From Sulfitobacter sp. M05 (GTDB taxonomy: Bacteria; Pseudomonadota; Alphaproteobacteria; Rhodobacterales; Rhodobacteraceae), in the NCBI RefSeq assembly GCF_029285175.1, contig NZ_JABEDH010000001.1, positions 930,001-994,000 of the forward strand: a DNA stretch of 64,000 nt, given 5' to 3'. The notes beneath the pieces are model-generated. The model had not been told where the DNA came from. It saw only the letters and a list, made by a program, of their open reading frames with translations, and did no database searches. This document shows positions 35,471 to 44,895 of the stretch, piece by piece (positions within the stretch are counted from its first letter, which is position 1; every line of letters starts with the position of its first letter). The position numbers and the translations under genes are program-made.

Positions 35471-36946
35471 TTAAAGATCGTACAAATCGCCGAACTTCTG
35501 TGTCAGATAGCGGATCAAAGGTGCCTCACTGGGGGCGAAACCGCTGGCCTTTTCGATCACTTCACGCGGTTCGAACAATCCACCATGTTGCTGCACATTC
35601 TCGCGCAACCATCCTGTGGCCCGGCTTGTGTCACCTTGTTCAAAATCGCCATCCAAACCGGACAGATCTTTCCGCATGGTTTCATTCAAACAGCCCGCAT
35701 AGACATTGCCCAAACTATATGTCGGAAAATACCCGATCAGCCCGACGGACCAATGCACATCCTGCAACACCCCATTGGATGCCTTATCGACCGCATAACC
35801 GAAATCCGCCTCGAAACGATCATTCCAAGCCGCTTCAAGGTCTGCGACCTGCAAATCGTGGCTAACCAAAGCGCGCTCAAGATCGAAACGCATCAACACA
35901 TGCAAGTTATACTGCAATTCATCAGCTTCGGTGCGGATAAACCCGTCAGATACACGGTTGACGACCTTATAAAAGGTGTCGGCATCGGACACACCAAAAT
36001 CACCAAACGCTTCTTTCATCTGGGTGAACAAGAACGCCGTAAAGGCGCGGCTGCGGCCAATCTGGTTTTCGTAAATCCGGCTCTGGCTTTCATGCACCCC
36101 CATCGACACGCCACCGCCCAGTGGCGTCAGCAGATAGTCGCGGCTGATGCCCTGCTCATAGGCGGCATGTCCAACCTCGTGGATGGTGGAATAAAAACAG
36201 TTGAACGGATCGGTTTCGCTGGTGCGGGTGGTGATACGCACATCCAATCCCGAACCGGATGAAAACGGATGCACCGCCTTGTCCACACGTCCATGGCTCA
36301 TGTCATAGCCAAAGCAGCGGGCCAATTGGCGGGTCAGCTTCATCTGCGCCCCTTCATCGAAAGTACCGGTCAGCTTGGGCGGGGCTTTGGCCGCGCGCAC
36401 CGCCGCCCGCAGCTTGGTCAATTCGGGCCGTAGCGCCCCGAACATCGCCTCCAGTTCCGCCCCAGTGGTGCCGGGTTCGTAATCCTGCAACATTGCATCA
36501 TAGACATCGCCATTATCCGCAAGCGCCTGCCCTTCCTCACGTTTCAACCCCAGAACCTCGGTCAGAGTTGGCGCAAACGCTGCAAAATCATCCTGCGCAC
36601 GTGCCTCTGCCCAAATGCCCTGCGCCTCTGATGTGACACGCACAATGCGCGCCGCCAAAGCCGCCGGAACCTTGGATGTCCGGTCATAAACACGCCGGAT
36701 GTGGCGAATCTGCGCACGCCCAACATCGTCCAATGTGGCAAGGTCAATCGCCTCCAACCACTCCGCAACCTTTGGATCGGTACGCCGGCCATGCAACACA
36801 CCTTCAAGAGCGGCCATTTCTTCGGCCCGTTGCGGCACCGCACCTCGGGGCATCATGGTTTCCTGATCCCATCCCAAACGTCCCATCACTTGCGAAAGGG
36901 CCTGCGTCTCGCGCTGATGCGCCATAAGATCTGCAAAAGCTGTCAT
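35471..36946 (-). CDS. Metallocarboxypeptidase, M32 family
   Basis: A 491-residue zinc carboxypeptidase (EC 3.4.17.19). The zinc site HEVGH occurs in TIHEVGHAAYEQG near residue 255 and is followed by the M32 pieces GVSMGVHESQSRIYENQIGRS and FIRTEADELQYNLHVLMRFDLE. DMSHGRVDKAVHPFSSG is also diagnostic. AAGGA lies 8 nt before ATG 36946. It begins 2 nt after the heme A synthase gene ends, so the two may share a transcript although their functions are unrelated. Confidence 0.9.
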   Translation of the reverse strand: MTAFADLMAHQRETQALSQVMGRLGWDQETMMPRGAVPQRAEEMAALEGVLHGRRTDPKVAEWLEAIDLATLDDVGRAQIRHIRRVYDRTSKVPAALAARIVRVTSEAQGIWAEARAQDDFAAFAPTLTEVLGLKREEGQALADNGDVYDAMLQDYEPGTTGAELEAMFGALRPELTKLRAAVRAAKAPPKLTGTFDEGAQMKLTRQLARCFGYDMSHGRVDKAVHPFSSGSGLDVRITTRTSETDPFNCFYSTIHEVGHAAYEQGISRDYLLTPLGGGVSMGVHESQSRIYENQIGRSRAFTAFLFTQMKEAFGDFGVSDADTFYKVVNRVSDGFIRTEADELQYNLHVLMRFDLERALVSHDLQVADLEAAWNDRFEADFGYAVDKASNGVLQDVHWSVGLIGYFPTYSLGNVYAGCLNETMRKDLSGLDGDFEQGDTSRATGWLRENVQQHGGLFEPREVIEKASGFAPSEAPLIRYLTQKFGDLYDL

Positions 36947-36947
36947 G

Positions 36948-38096
36948 TCAGTTTCCTTGAATACGAGAGGCAATAGGATAGGCGCTCAGATACCGCGCGC
37001 GCAGGATCAAAACCCAGAGGACCACGGCAAGCGCCTGATGCACAAGCGCAATATGAACAGGTGCGGCGTAAAGAACGGTGATGATCCCCCACAGGATTTG
37101 AATCGCCAAAACCGCCATCACCGCGTTAAAGGCAAACCGTGTCTTGGCATGGGATGATTTACGCCCCTTTAGCCACACAACCACACCAAAAACCGCCAAA
37201 AGATAGCCGCTGATCCGATGCATAAACTGAACCAACCCCGGGTTTTCAAAGAAATTACGCCACGCCGGAGTCTCATTAAAGGCATCGGGTGGGAAAAACT
37301 GGCCCTGCATCAACGGCCAGTCGACAAAATACCGCCCCGCATCAATCCCTGCAACCAAAGCCCCAAGCAGGATCTGAAGAAAGGCAAAATGCATCAATCC
37401 GGTGGCCAGTGAAAACGGTTTGGCCTCTTTGGCGCGACGGGCCTGCATCAGATCACGCTCGGGACGTCCCAACAACAAAGCATACCATGTGATGAACCCA
37501 AGGATAACAAAGGCCAGCCCCAGATGTGTCGCAAGACGGTAACTTTTGACATCCAACACACCTTCGCCTGTGGTCACGCCAGAAGCGACCATCCACCAGC
37601 CGACCGCCCCTTGCACCCCGCCAAGGCCGCCCAGCAAAAGCAACCGACCGGTCCAACCCGCCGGAATTTGACGCCGCACCAGAAACCAGAAAAACCCAAG
37701 CGCCCAGACCAGTCCAATCACCCGGCCCAGCTGCCGATGGCCCCATTCCCACCAATAGATCAGCTTGAAATCAGCCAGAGTCATCCAGGCATTTTGCAGC
37801 CGGAACTCATCTATCTGCTGATATTTCTCAAACTCGGAGGCCCAGTCCGCCGCATTCAACGGCGGCACCGCGCCCGTAAACGGACGCCACTCGGTGATCG
37901 ACAAACCGGAATCCGTCAACCGCGTCAGCCCGCCAACCGAAATCATCACAAAAACCAGCGCAAACAGCACCATAAGCCAAAACCGAATGGCCCTGCGTCC
38001 GGCACCCCGACCACGGTCAATCACACCGGTTTCAACGACAGGCTTTATCGCCTCGCCGGCCCCGACATCTTCAAAAAGTTTGCGTTTCTCAGCCAT
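36948..38096 (-). CDS. ctaA: Heme A synthase, COX15/CtaA family
   Basis: A 382-residue membrane protein with about eight helices that oxidises heme O to heme A for aa3-type cytochrome oxidase. Family marks: VMISVGGLTRLTDSGLSITEW, YWWEWGHRQLGR (heme-binding His), RLATHLGLAF and the C-terminal FMHRISGYLLA and HIALVHQALAVVL with the paired His residues. The N-terminus is a 35-residue cytoplasmic extension. It is consistent with an aerobic respiratory organism. Confidence 0.92.
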   Translation of the reverse strand: MAEKRKLFEDVGAGEAIKPVVETGVIDRGRGAGRRAIRFWLMVLFALVFVMISVGGLTRLTDSGLSITEWRPFTGAVPPLNAADWASEFEKYQQIDEFRLQNAWMTLADFKLIYWWEWGHRQLGRVIGLVWALGFFWFLVRRQIPAGWTGRLLLLGGLGGVQGAVGWWMVASGVTTGEGVLDVKSYRLATHLGLAFVILGFITWYALLLGRPERDLMQARRAKEAKPFSLATGLMHFAFLQILLGALVAGIDAGRYFVDWPLMQGQFFPPDAFNETPAWRNFFENPGLVQFMHRISGYLLAVFGVVVWLKGRKSSHAKTRFAFNAVMAVLAIQILWGIITVLYAAPVHIALVHQALAVVLWVLILRARYLSAYPIASRIQGN

Positions 38097-38248
38097 GTCC
38101 CGCCTCTAAATCGCTGTTGAAAGACTGGTATTGCAAGTGACCGACAAGGTCTAGAGCAACCCGCCCCGCCAACCTGTGTCGCAACAGCACAGCGGGGAAA
38201 CCGACAGCAAATCACTCTTTTCTTTTTGGCCTTATATCCTGCGGGAGT

Positions 38249-38292
38249 ATGAGGGCGGCGCCCTCATCAAATTTTCCCCTTCTAGGAAAATT
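38249..38292. repeat. Two adjacent hairpins between ctaA and trmJ
   Basis: ATGAGGGC (38249-38256) pairs with GCCCTCAT (38260-38267) around a 3-nt loop; directly after it AATTTTCC (38270-38277) pairs with GGAAAATT (38285-38292) around 7 nt. The first hairpin is followed by CAAATTTT on the plus strand. On the minus strand the second precedes the first. It may be the trmJ terminator or a mobile repeat; nothing else explains this 250-nt gap (38097-38344). Confidence 0.5.
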
Positions 38293-38344
38293 AATAATAT
38301 CGAATGCGGGCTTGCCCGCGCCTTTCCGACGGCTGATCCCCCGT

Positions 38345-39106
38345 TCAGTCGCGTTCTTTCCAACGCACCATCTGCCGCATCATCCCATGCAACATCTGCA
38401 CATCCGCCCGTGTCAGCGCCATACGCGACCACATATTGCGCAGATTCACCTTCATCGACGCCTCTTTGTGCGCCGGATAAAAGAACCCCGCCGCCTCCAT
38501 CCGTTCCTCGTAATGTGCCGCCAGATGTTCAACCTCCTGCCCGCTGGCCCAGTCGGTGCCGGCCAGCCCGTCTTGCATGTCGACCACCGCATCACCGCCA
38601 CGCATCCATTCATAGCCCATCAACAAAACGCATTGCGCAAGGTTCAAGGAGGCAAAAGCCGGGTTGACCGGCACAGAGACAATTGCATTGGCCCGCGCAA
38701 TATCGTCGTTCTCCAGACCGGCGCGTTCCGGCCCGAATAACACTGCCACCCGCTGGCCTGCCGTAATCCGCTGGCGCGCCTCAGTCATGGCCGCCTCCGG
38801 ACTGAACACCGGTTTGGTCAGATCACGGTCCCGCGCGGTGGTGGCAAAGACAAAATCACAATCTGCCAGCGCCTCGGGCAGGTCCGCGCACAGCTTGGCC
38901 TCATCCAACAGACGCCCCGCCCCCGAAGCCATGGCAACCGCCGCCGGATTGGGCCAACCGTCCCGCGGTGCGACAATACGCATATGATCCAAACCAAAGT
39001 TCCACATCGCACGGGATGCGGCACCGATGTTCTCGCCCATTTGCGGGCGCACCAGGATCATTGCAGGGATGGCGGGGTTGGCTATGGGATGTGATGTATC
39101 TGACAT
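38345..39106 (-). CDS. trmJ: tRNA (cytidine/uridine-2'-O-)-methyltransferase, TrmJ-like
   Basis: A 253-residue SPOUT-class RNA methyltransferase (TrmH group 1). The three knot motifs are visible: NIGAASRAMWNFGL near residue 28, VAVLFGPERAGLENDDI, and PVNPAFASLNLAQCVLLMGYEW. TrmJ methylates position 32 of tRNA. ATG 39106 (MSDTSHPIANP) is preferred over one 36 nt upstream on family length. Divergent from the thiE-like gene. Confidence 0.85.
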   Translation of the reverse strand: MSDTSHPIANPAIPAMILVRPQMGENIGAASRAMWNFGLDHMRIVAPRDGWPNPAAVAMASGAGRLLDEAKLCADLPEALADCDFVFATTARDRDLTKPVFSPEAAMTEARQRITAGQRVAVLFGPERAGLENDDIARANAIVSVPVNPAFASLNLAQCVLLMGYEWMRGGDAVVDMQDGLAGTDWASGQEVEHLAAHYEERMEAAGFFYPAHKEASMKVNLRNMWSRMALTRADVQMLHGMMRQMVRWKERD

Positions 39107-39223
39107 AATCCGCCTCATACGCGTGGCCTGATACACCTGCAAGACCGGCAGAGCTTATGCGCGCCCCGTTTTCTTTTCCGCACCCATGGGCTAGTGCTGC
39201 ATAAGTTATCGCAAAAGGACGCC

Positions 39224-39847
39224 ATGATGGACACGCCCGACCAACCCCAGATCTACCTGATCACCCCAACCGAGATTGATCTGATCACATTTGCCCCGCA
39301 ACTGGCAGCTGTTTTGGACGCCCATCCGGTGGCCTGTGTGCGCCTTGCGCTTTCGACCAAAGACGAGGGCGATCTGTCCCGCGCAGCGGATGCCCTGCGC
39401 GAAGTCACCCACGCCCGCGATGTCGCCCTTGTGGTCACCGACCACTTGCTGATGGTGGAACGGCTCGGGCTTGACGGGGTGCATCTGTCCGATGCCGCGC
39501 GTTCCGTGCGCTTCACCCGCAAGGAACTGGGCGAGGATGCCATCGTGGGCAGCTTTTGCGGTCCGTCCAAACATGACGGTATGGCCGCTGGCGAAGCCGG
39601 CGCTGACTATGTCAGCTTTGGCCCGGTTCAGGCCAGCACATTGGGGGATGGCTCTTTTGCCGATCGCGAAATTTTCGAATGGTGGTCCGAGGTGATCGAG
39701 GTGCCCGTGGTCGCCGAAGGTGGACTGAACACCGATATGATCCGCAGCCTTGCACCCTATACCGACTTCTTTGGTATCGGCGATGAAATCTGGCAGCAAG
39801 ACGATCCCAAAGCGGCCCTTGGCACCCTGATCAAAGCAATGTCGTAG
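39224..39847 (+). CDS. thiE: Thiamine phosphate synthase-like protein
   Basis: A 207-residue TIM-barrel protein of the ThiE/TenI type. The phosphate-binding region GADYVSFGPV and the earlier RLALSTKDEG, LVVTDHLLMVERLGLDGVHL match. AAGGAC precedes ATG 39224. It stands alone, not with other thiamine genes, and the pattern DGVHLSD is fairly typical of Rhodobacterales stand-alone copies. TenI-like isomerase activity cannot be excluded. Confidence 0.78.
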   Translation: MMDTPDQPQIYLITPTEIDLITFAPQLAAVLDAHPVACVRLALSTKDEGDLSRAADALREVTHARDVALVVTDHLLMVERLGLDGVHLSDAARSVRFTRKELGEDAIVGSFCGPSKHDGMAAGEAGADYVSFGPVQASTLGDGSFADREIFEWWSEVIEVPVVAEGGLNTDMIRSLAPYTDFFGIGDEIWQQDDPKAALGTLIKAMS

Positions 39848-39870
39848 GGTGGGTGCAAACCCACCTCTTT
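39848..39870. terminator. Hairpin between convergent thiE and hupE-like genes
   Basis: GGTGGGT (39848-39854) and ACCCACC (39859-39865) form a 7-bp stem with a GCAA tetraloop, followed by TCTTTG on the plus strand. It starts at the thiE stop and serves as a likely bidirectional terminator. Confidence 0.55.
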
Positions 39871-39884
39871 GAACAGATCACAGG

Positions 39885-41075
39885 TTACAAAAACACCCGT
39901 TCAACCACCCACCACGCGCCGATGATGGCAATCAGCAAGGAGCCGGTAACCGACACGGCGCGAAACATCACAGGATAGCTGCGCACCGCGGCTTCTTCGC
40001 CCTCGCTCGCCGCGACATTCGCGGCGCGCACACTCAACCAGATCAGTATTGCAGCCAAGGCAATGACGGTCAGCTGGCCCAATTCCACCCCGACGTTGAA
40101 ACCGATCAGCGCCGGAACGAACTGCCCCGCAGGCAAACCAAAATCCCCCAGCACCGAGGCGAATCCCAGCCCGTGCAACAGGCCAAAACCGAACACAACC
40201 AAAGGTCGCCATGTGCTAAGCCCGCGGATGAAAATATTTTCAACGGCAACATAAACAATCGACGCCGCGATCAAAGGTTCAACAATTGACCCGGGGATCA
40301 TCACAATTCCAGCTGCCCCAAGGGCCAGCGTCACCGTATGCGCCAGTGTAAATGCCGTGACCTGCCACAGCAACGGTCCCCAGCGAGTCGATAGGAAAAA
40401 CAATCCCAGCACAAACAGGATATGGTCCAGCCCCTGCGGCAATATATGGTCAAACCCGACCGGAATATAACTTAGCAGCGCCTCTGAGGCTGACATTGCA
40501 TCGCCCCCAGCCAAGGAAATCGCAGGGCTGGTTTCACCGCCTGAAAGGTAGCCGGTAAAAGGGGCATCCACCCCTTGCTGGCGCAACACCATCGCGCCCG
40601 CGCCCTTGGGCCATGACACGCTAACCTCCTGCGTGCCCGGCGCAATTTCGCCGCTCAGGGTCCAGGTGGACACCCGCGACAATTCGATATCAACATCTTC
40701 TGGCACAACAAGCGAACGGGTTTGCAAAGCCACGGGCACACCGTCAACTGCAACCAAAGGCAGCGCATTCCACGCGGCCAACACCGCCGGCGCACGCAAT
40801 CCGATGTCCGCCGCTGACATCGCCCGCAGCACATCATAACCGGCGGCGTTCTCGGCATCATTTGTGTCTGTGATACTGTCCAGATCTATGCCCGCAATGA
40901 AAGCCTCAATGTTAAGCCGCAAAACCAGTTCGGCCCGCCCATCCGCTACCGTAAGATCACCAACCGCCGGCTCGACCTCATGGGCCTGCGCAGCTGCGGT
41001 GAACAGGAAACCAAGCATTGACAAACCTGCCAGCACCACCAGCTTGTGAACTGTCCCAGTGAAAGATCTTGTCAT
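39885..41075 (-). CDS. HupE/UreJ family membrane protein
   Basis: A 396-residue protein with a signal peptide (VLAGLSMLGFLFTAAAQA, then HEVEP), a periplasmic beta-rich domain (about 30-210) and a C-terminal HupE/UreJ_2 region with about six helices (GFDHILPQGLDHILFVLGLF, HTVTLALGAAG, FGFGLLHGLGFAS). His-rich helices of this kind bind and move nickel or cobalt in known HupE proteins; for this long form the metal is inferred. Start ATG 41075 shares the palindrome CATG with the divergent gene's start. Confidence 0.78.
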   Translation of the reverse strand: MTRSFTGTVHKLVVLAGLSMLGFLFTAAAQAHEVEPAVGDLTVADGRAELVLRLNIEAFIAGIDLDSITDTNDAENAAGYDVLRAMSAADIGLRAPAVLAAWNALPLVAVDGVPVALQTRSLVVPEDVDIELSRVSTWTLSGEIAPGTQEVSVSWPKGAGAMVLRQQGVDAPFTGYLSGGETSPAISLAGGDAMSASEALLSYIPVGFDHILPQGLDHILFVLGLFFLSTRWGPLLWQVTAFTLAHTVTLALGAAGIVMIPGSIVEPLIAASIVYVAVENIFIRGLSTWRPLVVFGFGLLHGLGFASVLGDFGLPAGQFVPALIGFNVGVELGQLTVIALAAILIWLSVRAANVAASEGEEAAVRSYPVMFRAVSVTGSLLIAIIGAWWVVERVFL

Positions 41076-41895
41076 GTCCTTGTCCCGCCTCTGTGCCGCA
41101 CTGTTTTGCGCCCTGCCCTTCAGCGCCACCGCGCATGAATTCTGGATAGAGCCTTTGTCTTATCAGGTAGAGGCAAGCGACAGAGTTCAAGCCCTATTCA
41201 AGAACGGAGAGGGATTTAAAGGGAATTCGCAGTCCTTTTTTGACCGCCGTTCCAAACGGTTCGACGTTATCGTCGATGGCAAGGCCCTACCGGTCACCCC
41301 CAGATCGGGCGATTCGCCCGCTTTGGACATCATGCCGCCCATTCAGGATGGGCTTATCACTGTGGTGCATGAAACCGCCCCCTCGACATTGACCTACCGC
41401 GAGTGGGCGAAATTCCTGAAGTTTGCCGCCCACAAGGATTTCAGGACCGCCGCACAGGATCACCTTGCCGCCGGGTGGTCACAGGTCAAATTTCGCGAGG
41501 TTTATACCCGCCATGTCAAGGCTTTGATCGCTGTGGGCACCGGGACGGGGCGCGACAGTGCGGCAGGAATGAAAACCGAATTTGTCGCGCTGGACAATCC
41601 ATATGGCGAAGAGTTCGACAACCAGATGAACATCCTGTTGTTGCTCGATGGTGAGCCGCGTGCCGATGCACAAATCGAGGTTTTCGACCGCGCGCCCGAC
41701 CAGAACGTGAGCATCAGCCTGTTTCGCACCAATGCCCGCGGTCAGGCGGCAATACCGGTCAGCCCCGGCCATAGCTATCTTTTTGACGCTGTTGTTCTGC
41801 GCCCTGCCGCAGAGGCGAATACACAAGAGAATGCGGTTGTTTGGAAAACCTATTGGGCCGCGCTGACCTTTGCCGTGCCGCAGAAACCTTTTTGA
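41074..41895 (+). CDS. DUF4198 family periplasmic protein
   Basis: A 273-residue exported protein (signal MSLSRLCAALFCALPFSATA, cleaved before HEFWIEP). The HEFW start and the fold with WAKFLKFAAHK, VKALIAVGTG and IPVSPGHSYLFDAV match DUF4198, found beside metal transporters such as CbiM/NikM and HupE-like proteins. The likely role is metal binding in the periplasm for the divergent HupE-like protein. ATG 41074 is the only sensible start besides a GTG 15 nt upstream; neither has a strong ribosome-binding site. Confidence 0.75.
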   Translation: MSLSRLCAALFCALPFSATAHEFWIEPLSYQVEASDRVQALFKNGEGFKGNSQSFFDRRSKRFDVIVDGKALPVTPRSGDSPALDIMPPIQDGLITVVHETAPSTLTYREWAKFLKFAAHKDFRTAAQDHLAAGWSQVKFREVYTRHVKALIAVGTGTGRDSAAGMKTEFVALDNPYGEEFDNQMNILLLLDGEPRADAQIEVFDRAPDQNVSISLFRTNARGQAAIPVSPGHSYLFDAVVLRPAAEANTQENAVVWKTYWAALTFAVPQKPF

Positions 41896-41971
41896 GCCAG
41901 AAACGTTATTGAGATAGTAATCTGTTCGAACCTGCTTGCGCCAAGCGGCTTCACGCAGGTACACCGCCGCT

Positions 41972-42856
41972 ATGAATGCAACACCAGACATCCTGTGCAT
42001 CGGCTCCGTCCTCTGGGATGTGATTGGCCGCTCTGAAACCGCCATGCGGCAAGGCTCGGACATGCCGGGCCGCATCACCCAATTGCCAGGCGGTGTCGCC
42101 CTGAACATCGGCATGGCCCTGGCGCGCTTCGGGCTGCGGCCCGCGCTTCTGAGTGCTGTCGGACGTGATACCCATGGCGATGCCTTGATCGCGGCCTGCA
42201 AGGCGCGCGGGCTGGAGACAGGACTTATCTATCGCTCCGATGACCTGCCGACCGACAAATACATGGCGGTCGAAGGGGCGAACGGCCTGATCGCAGCCAT
42301 TGCGGATGCCCATTCATTGGAAGCGGCAGGTGACAAAATTCTGCGTCCATTGACCGACGGAAGCCTGCCTGCACCCTATACAGGGGCGATTGCGCTGGAT
42401 GGCAACCTGACGGTTGATCTGTTGGGCCAGATGGCGCAAAGCCCCCTGCTGGCGAGCGCGGATTTGCGGGTTGCGCCAGCCTCGCCGGGCAAGGCCCTGC
42501 GCCTAAGCCCTTTTGTTCAAGCTGGCCGAGGCACCCTCTATGTGAATCTCGAAGAGGCCGGGCTTTTGTGCCAGACCGCTTTTGACAACTCCGCAGACGC
42601 CGCCAGTGCTTTGCTGGCGCGCGGGGCACTGCGCGCAGTTGTAACCGACGGCAGTAACCCCGCCACCGTTGGCACCACCAACGCATTGGTCACCCAAACC
42701 CCGCCACAAGTCCACGTGACCCGTGTGACAGGTGCCGGCGATACCTTTATGGCCGCACATATCGCGGCAGAACTGAACGGACGCGACGCTTCAAGCGCCC
42801 TTGAACAGGCCCTAGAGGCCGCAGCCCTCTATGTCTCAGGAGAGACCACCATATGA
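41972..42856 (+). CDS. psuK: Pseudouridine kinase, PfkB family
   Basis: A 294-residue PfkB-family sugar kinase that phosphorylates pseudouridine (EC 2.7.1.83). ILCIGSVLWDVIG opens the protein, GGVALNIGMALARFG is the PfkB N-terminal motif and VTRVTGAGDTFMAAHIAAEL is the C-terminal signature with the catalytic Asp. Specificity is inferred from the next gene, psuG, whose start overlaps its stop (ATGA 42853-42856). Start ATG 41972 gives the usual N-terminus; the upstream extension looks like leader. Confidence 0.85.
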   Translation: MNATPDILCIGSVLWDVIGRSETAMRQGSDMPGRITQLPGGVALNIGMALARFGLRPALLSAVGRDTHGDALIAACKARGLETGLIYRSDDLPTDKYMAVEGANGLIAAIADAHSLEAAGDKILRPLTDGSLPAPYTGAIALDGNLTVDLLGQMAQSPLLASADLRVAPASPGKALRLSPFVQAGRGTLYVNLEEAGLLCQTAFDNSADAASALLARGALRAVVTDGSNPATVGTTNALVTQTPPQVHVTRVTGAGDTFMAAHIAAELNGRDASSALEQALEAAALYVSGETTI

Positions 42857-43794
42857 CATCCTTCCCCCTGACCTTCAGCAGCGAAGTCGCCAACGCCCAT
42901 GACAACGGCCATGCGATTGTGGCGCTGGAAAGCACCATCATCACCCACGGTATGCCCTACCCCCAGAACCTTGAGGTTGCCCGTCAGGTCGAGGCCGATG
43001 TGCGCGCCGCCGGTGCCACCCCTGCAACGATCGCGGTGATCGACGGGCATTTGCACATCGGGCTGGACGACGACCAGCTTGTCACCCTCGCGCAAGCCAA
43101 GAACGTGGCCAAGCTTAGCCGAGCAGATATGGCGGTATGCATTGCCACCGGCGGCACAGGAGCCACCACCGTTGCGGCCACCATGATCGCGGCCCATCTG
43201 GCCGATATCGCCGTGTTCGCCACCGGCGGCATTGGCGGCGTTCACAAAGGTGCGGAAGAGAGTTTTGACATCTCCGCCGACCTGATGGAGCTTGCCCAAA
43301 CCCCTGTGACCGTGGTCGCCGCCGGAGCCAAGGCCATTCTGGACGTGCCGAAGACCCTCGAAGTTCTGGAGACTCAAGGCGTTCCGGTCATCGCTTTCGG
43401 GCAAGACAGCTTTCCGGCGTTCTGGTCCGCAACTTCTGATCTGGGGGCACCGCTACGCCTGGACAGTGCCGAAGACATCGCGCGCGCGCATCAGACCCGC
43501 GCCGCCATGGGCCTGCCGGGGGGGCAATTGATCGGCAATCCCATTCCCGCAGATGCAGAAATTCCCGCTGCCACGCTGGCCCCAGTCATCGCACAAGCCC
43601 AACAGGATGCAGAGACCCACGGTATCACTGGCAAAGGTGTCACCCCCTATCTGTTGCAACGGATTTTCGAACTGACCAACGGTCGTTCCCTGACCGCAAA
43701 TATTGCCCTTGTTCGCAACAATGCGCGGCTTGCGGCGGCGATTGCTGCACTTTTGGCCACCGGAGAGTCCCGTTTGCACAGCACGAACCGATGA
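42853..43794 (+). CDS. psuG: Pseudouridine-5'-phosphate glycosidase
   Basis: A 313-residue enzyme that splits pseudouridine 5'-phosphate to uracil and ribose 5-phosphate (EC 4.2.1.70). The family run VALESTIITHGMPYPQN (about residues 21-37), ATGGTGATTVAATM, FATGGIGGVHKGAEES and ITGKGVTPYLLQ are all present. Coupled to psuK, so the two degrade pseudouridine from RNA turnover in the cytoplasm. Confidence 0.93.
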   Translation: MTSFPLTFSSEVANAHDNGHAIVALESTIITHGMPYPQNLEVARQVEADVRAAGATPATIAVIDGHLHIGLDDDQLVTLAQAKNVAKLSRADMAVCIATGGTGATTVAATMIAAHLADIAVFATGGIGGVHKGAEESFDISADLMELAQTPVTVVAAGAKAILDVPKTLEVLETQGVPVIAFGQDSFPAFWSATSDLGAPLRLDSAEDIARAHQTRAAMGLPGGQLIGNPIPADAEIPAATLAPVIAQAQQDAETHGITGKGVTPYLLQRIFELTNGRSLTANIALVRNNARLAAAIAALLATGESRLHSTNR

Positions 43795-43881
43795 ATATTC
43801 TGATCCGGAGCTGCGGACCCATTGTCGCAGCGGCAGAAAGCCCCTAACTGACATGGGACCAGCATCGGATCAGAAAACACC

Positions 43882-44655
43882 ATGAACACGCCTTTCGACC
43901 TTGAAACCCCACCGAAAAAACGCGGATCCATCATTGGATCATTGCGGGCGTCGTTTCTGACCGGTCTTGTGGTGATCGCCCCCGTCGGACTGACGATCTG
44001 GCTGATCTGGTCGGTGGTCGGCTGGATTGACGGGTTTGTTTTGCCCCTGGTGCCGTCCTCCTATCACCCGGATCGCATGTTACAGGATATGTTGGGGCTG
44101 GACCCTTCTGTCCAGATCAACGTGCGCGGCCTTGGCGTGGTGATCTTCCTGATCTTCACCATCGTCGTCGGCTGGCTGGCCAAAGGCTATATTGGCCGCT
44201 CGATGATCCGTTTTGCCGAAAGCCTGGTGCTGCGCACACCGGTCGTGCGCACGATCTATTCCGGCATCAAACAAATCTCGGAAACCATCTTTGCCCAATC
44301 CGAACGCAGTTTTGAAAAGGCCTGCCTTATCGAATATCCGCGGCGCGGGATTTGGGCGCTGGGGTTCATCTCGACTGATGCAAAGGGTGAGATTGCCCTA
44401 AAGACCGGCGAGAAAGACCAACCCATGGTTTCAGTGTTTTTGCCCACAACCCCTAACCCGACATCCGGGTTTTTACTGATCTTTCCCAAATCAGATGTGA
44501 TCGAATTGGACATGTCGGTGGAAGACGCAGCCAAATTGGTGATTTCCGCGGGTCTGGCCTATCCACCCGAAGTGCCGCAAAGCAGCGACAACGATGACGT
44601 ACTGGCACTGGCTGACAGGATCGCCGAGGTGGAGACCGCGCGTTCGGATAGCTGA
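43882..44655 (+). CDS. DUF502 domain-containing membrane protein
   Basis: A 257-residue protein with two hydrophobic helices (FLTGLVVIAPVGLTIWLIWSVVG and VVIFLIFTIVVGWLAKG) and the DUF502 pattern PVVRTIYSGIKQISETIFAQ, VSVFLPTTPNPTSGFLLIFP. Function unknown. ATG 43882 with modest upstream sequence. It is the last core gene before the accessory scar. Confidence 0.82.
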   Translation: MNTPFDLETPPKKRGSIIGSLRASFLTGLVVIAPVGLTIWLIWSVVGWIDGFVLPLVPSSYHPDRMLQDMLGLDPSVQINVRGLGVVIFLIFTIVVGWLAKGYIGRSMIRFAESLVLRTPVVRTIYSGIKQISETIFAQSERSFEKACLIEYPRRGIWALGFISTDAKGEIALKTGEKDQPMVSVFLPTTPNPTSGFLLIFPKSDVIELDMSVEDAAKLVISAGLAYPPEVPQSSDNDDVLALADRIAEVETARSDS

Positions 44656-44895
44656 CGGTTTGCCGCTGTTACGGATTGGTCGCAAAACCGGTCATCCGCA
44701 GCATTTGAAAATTGACGTTGGGAAAGGGCCCGCGGCTCAATGGCACCTAACCGCCATGTCATACTGTCGAAGTATCCGATAGCGCCGCCAATACCATTCG
44801 GCCAACATCGCCACAACCTGCGTACCTTGGATGGCTCCCTTCGGAGGACCATCCAAGAATTGGCCGCTGACGTTATTCAGAGTTCTTTCGACAGA
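44656..44895. other. Intergenic stretch with a strong hairpin at 44826-44857
   Basis: No gene is supported here. CTTGGATGG plus CTCC (44826-44838) pair with GGAG and CCATCCAAG (44843-44857) around a CTTC loop with a 2-nt bulge; there is no adjacent T-run on either strand. It may be a decayed terminator of the gene whose 3' fragment follows. Confidence 0.45.
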
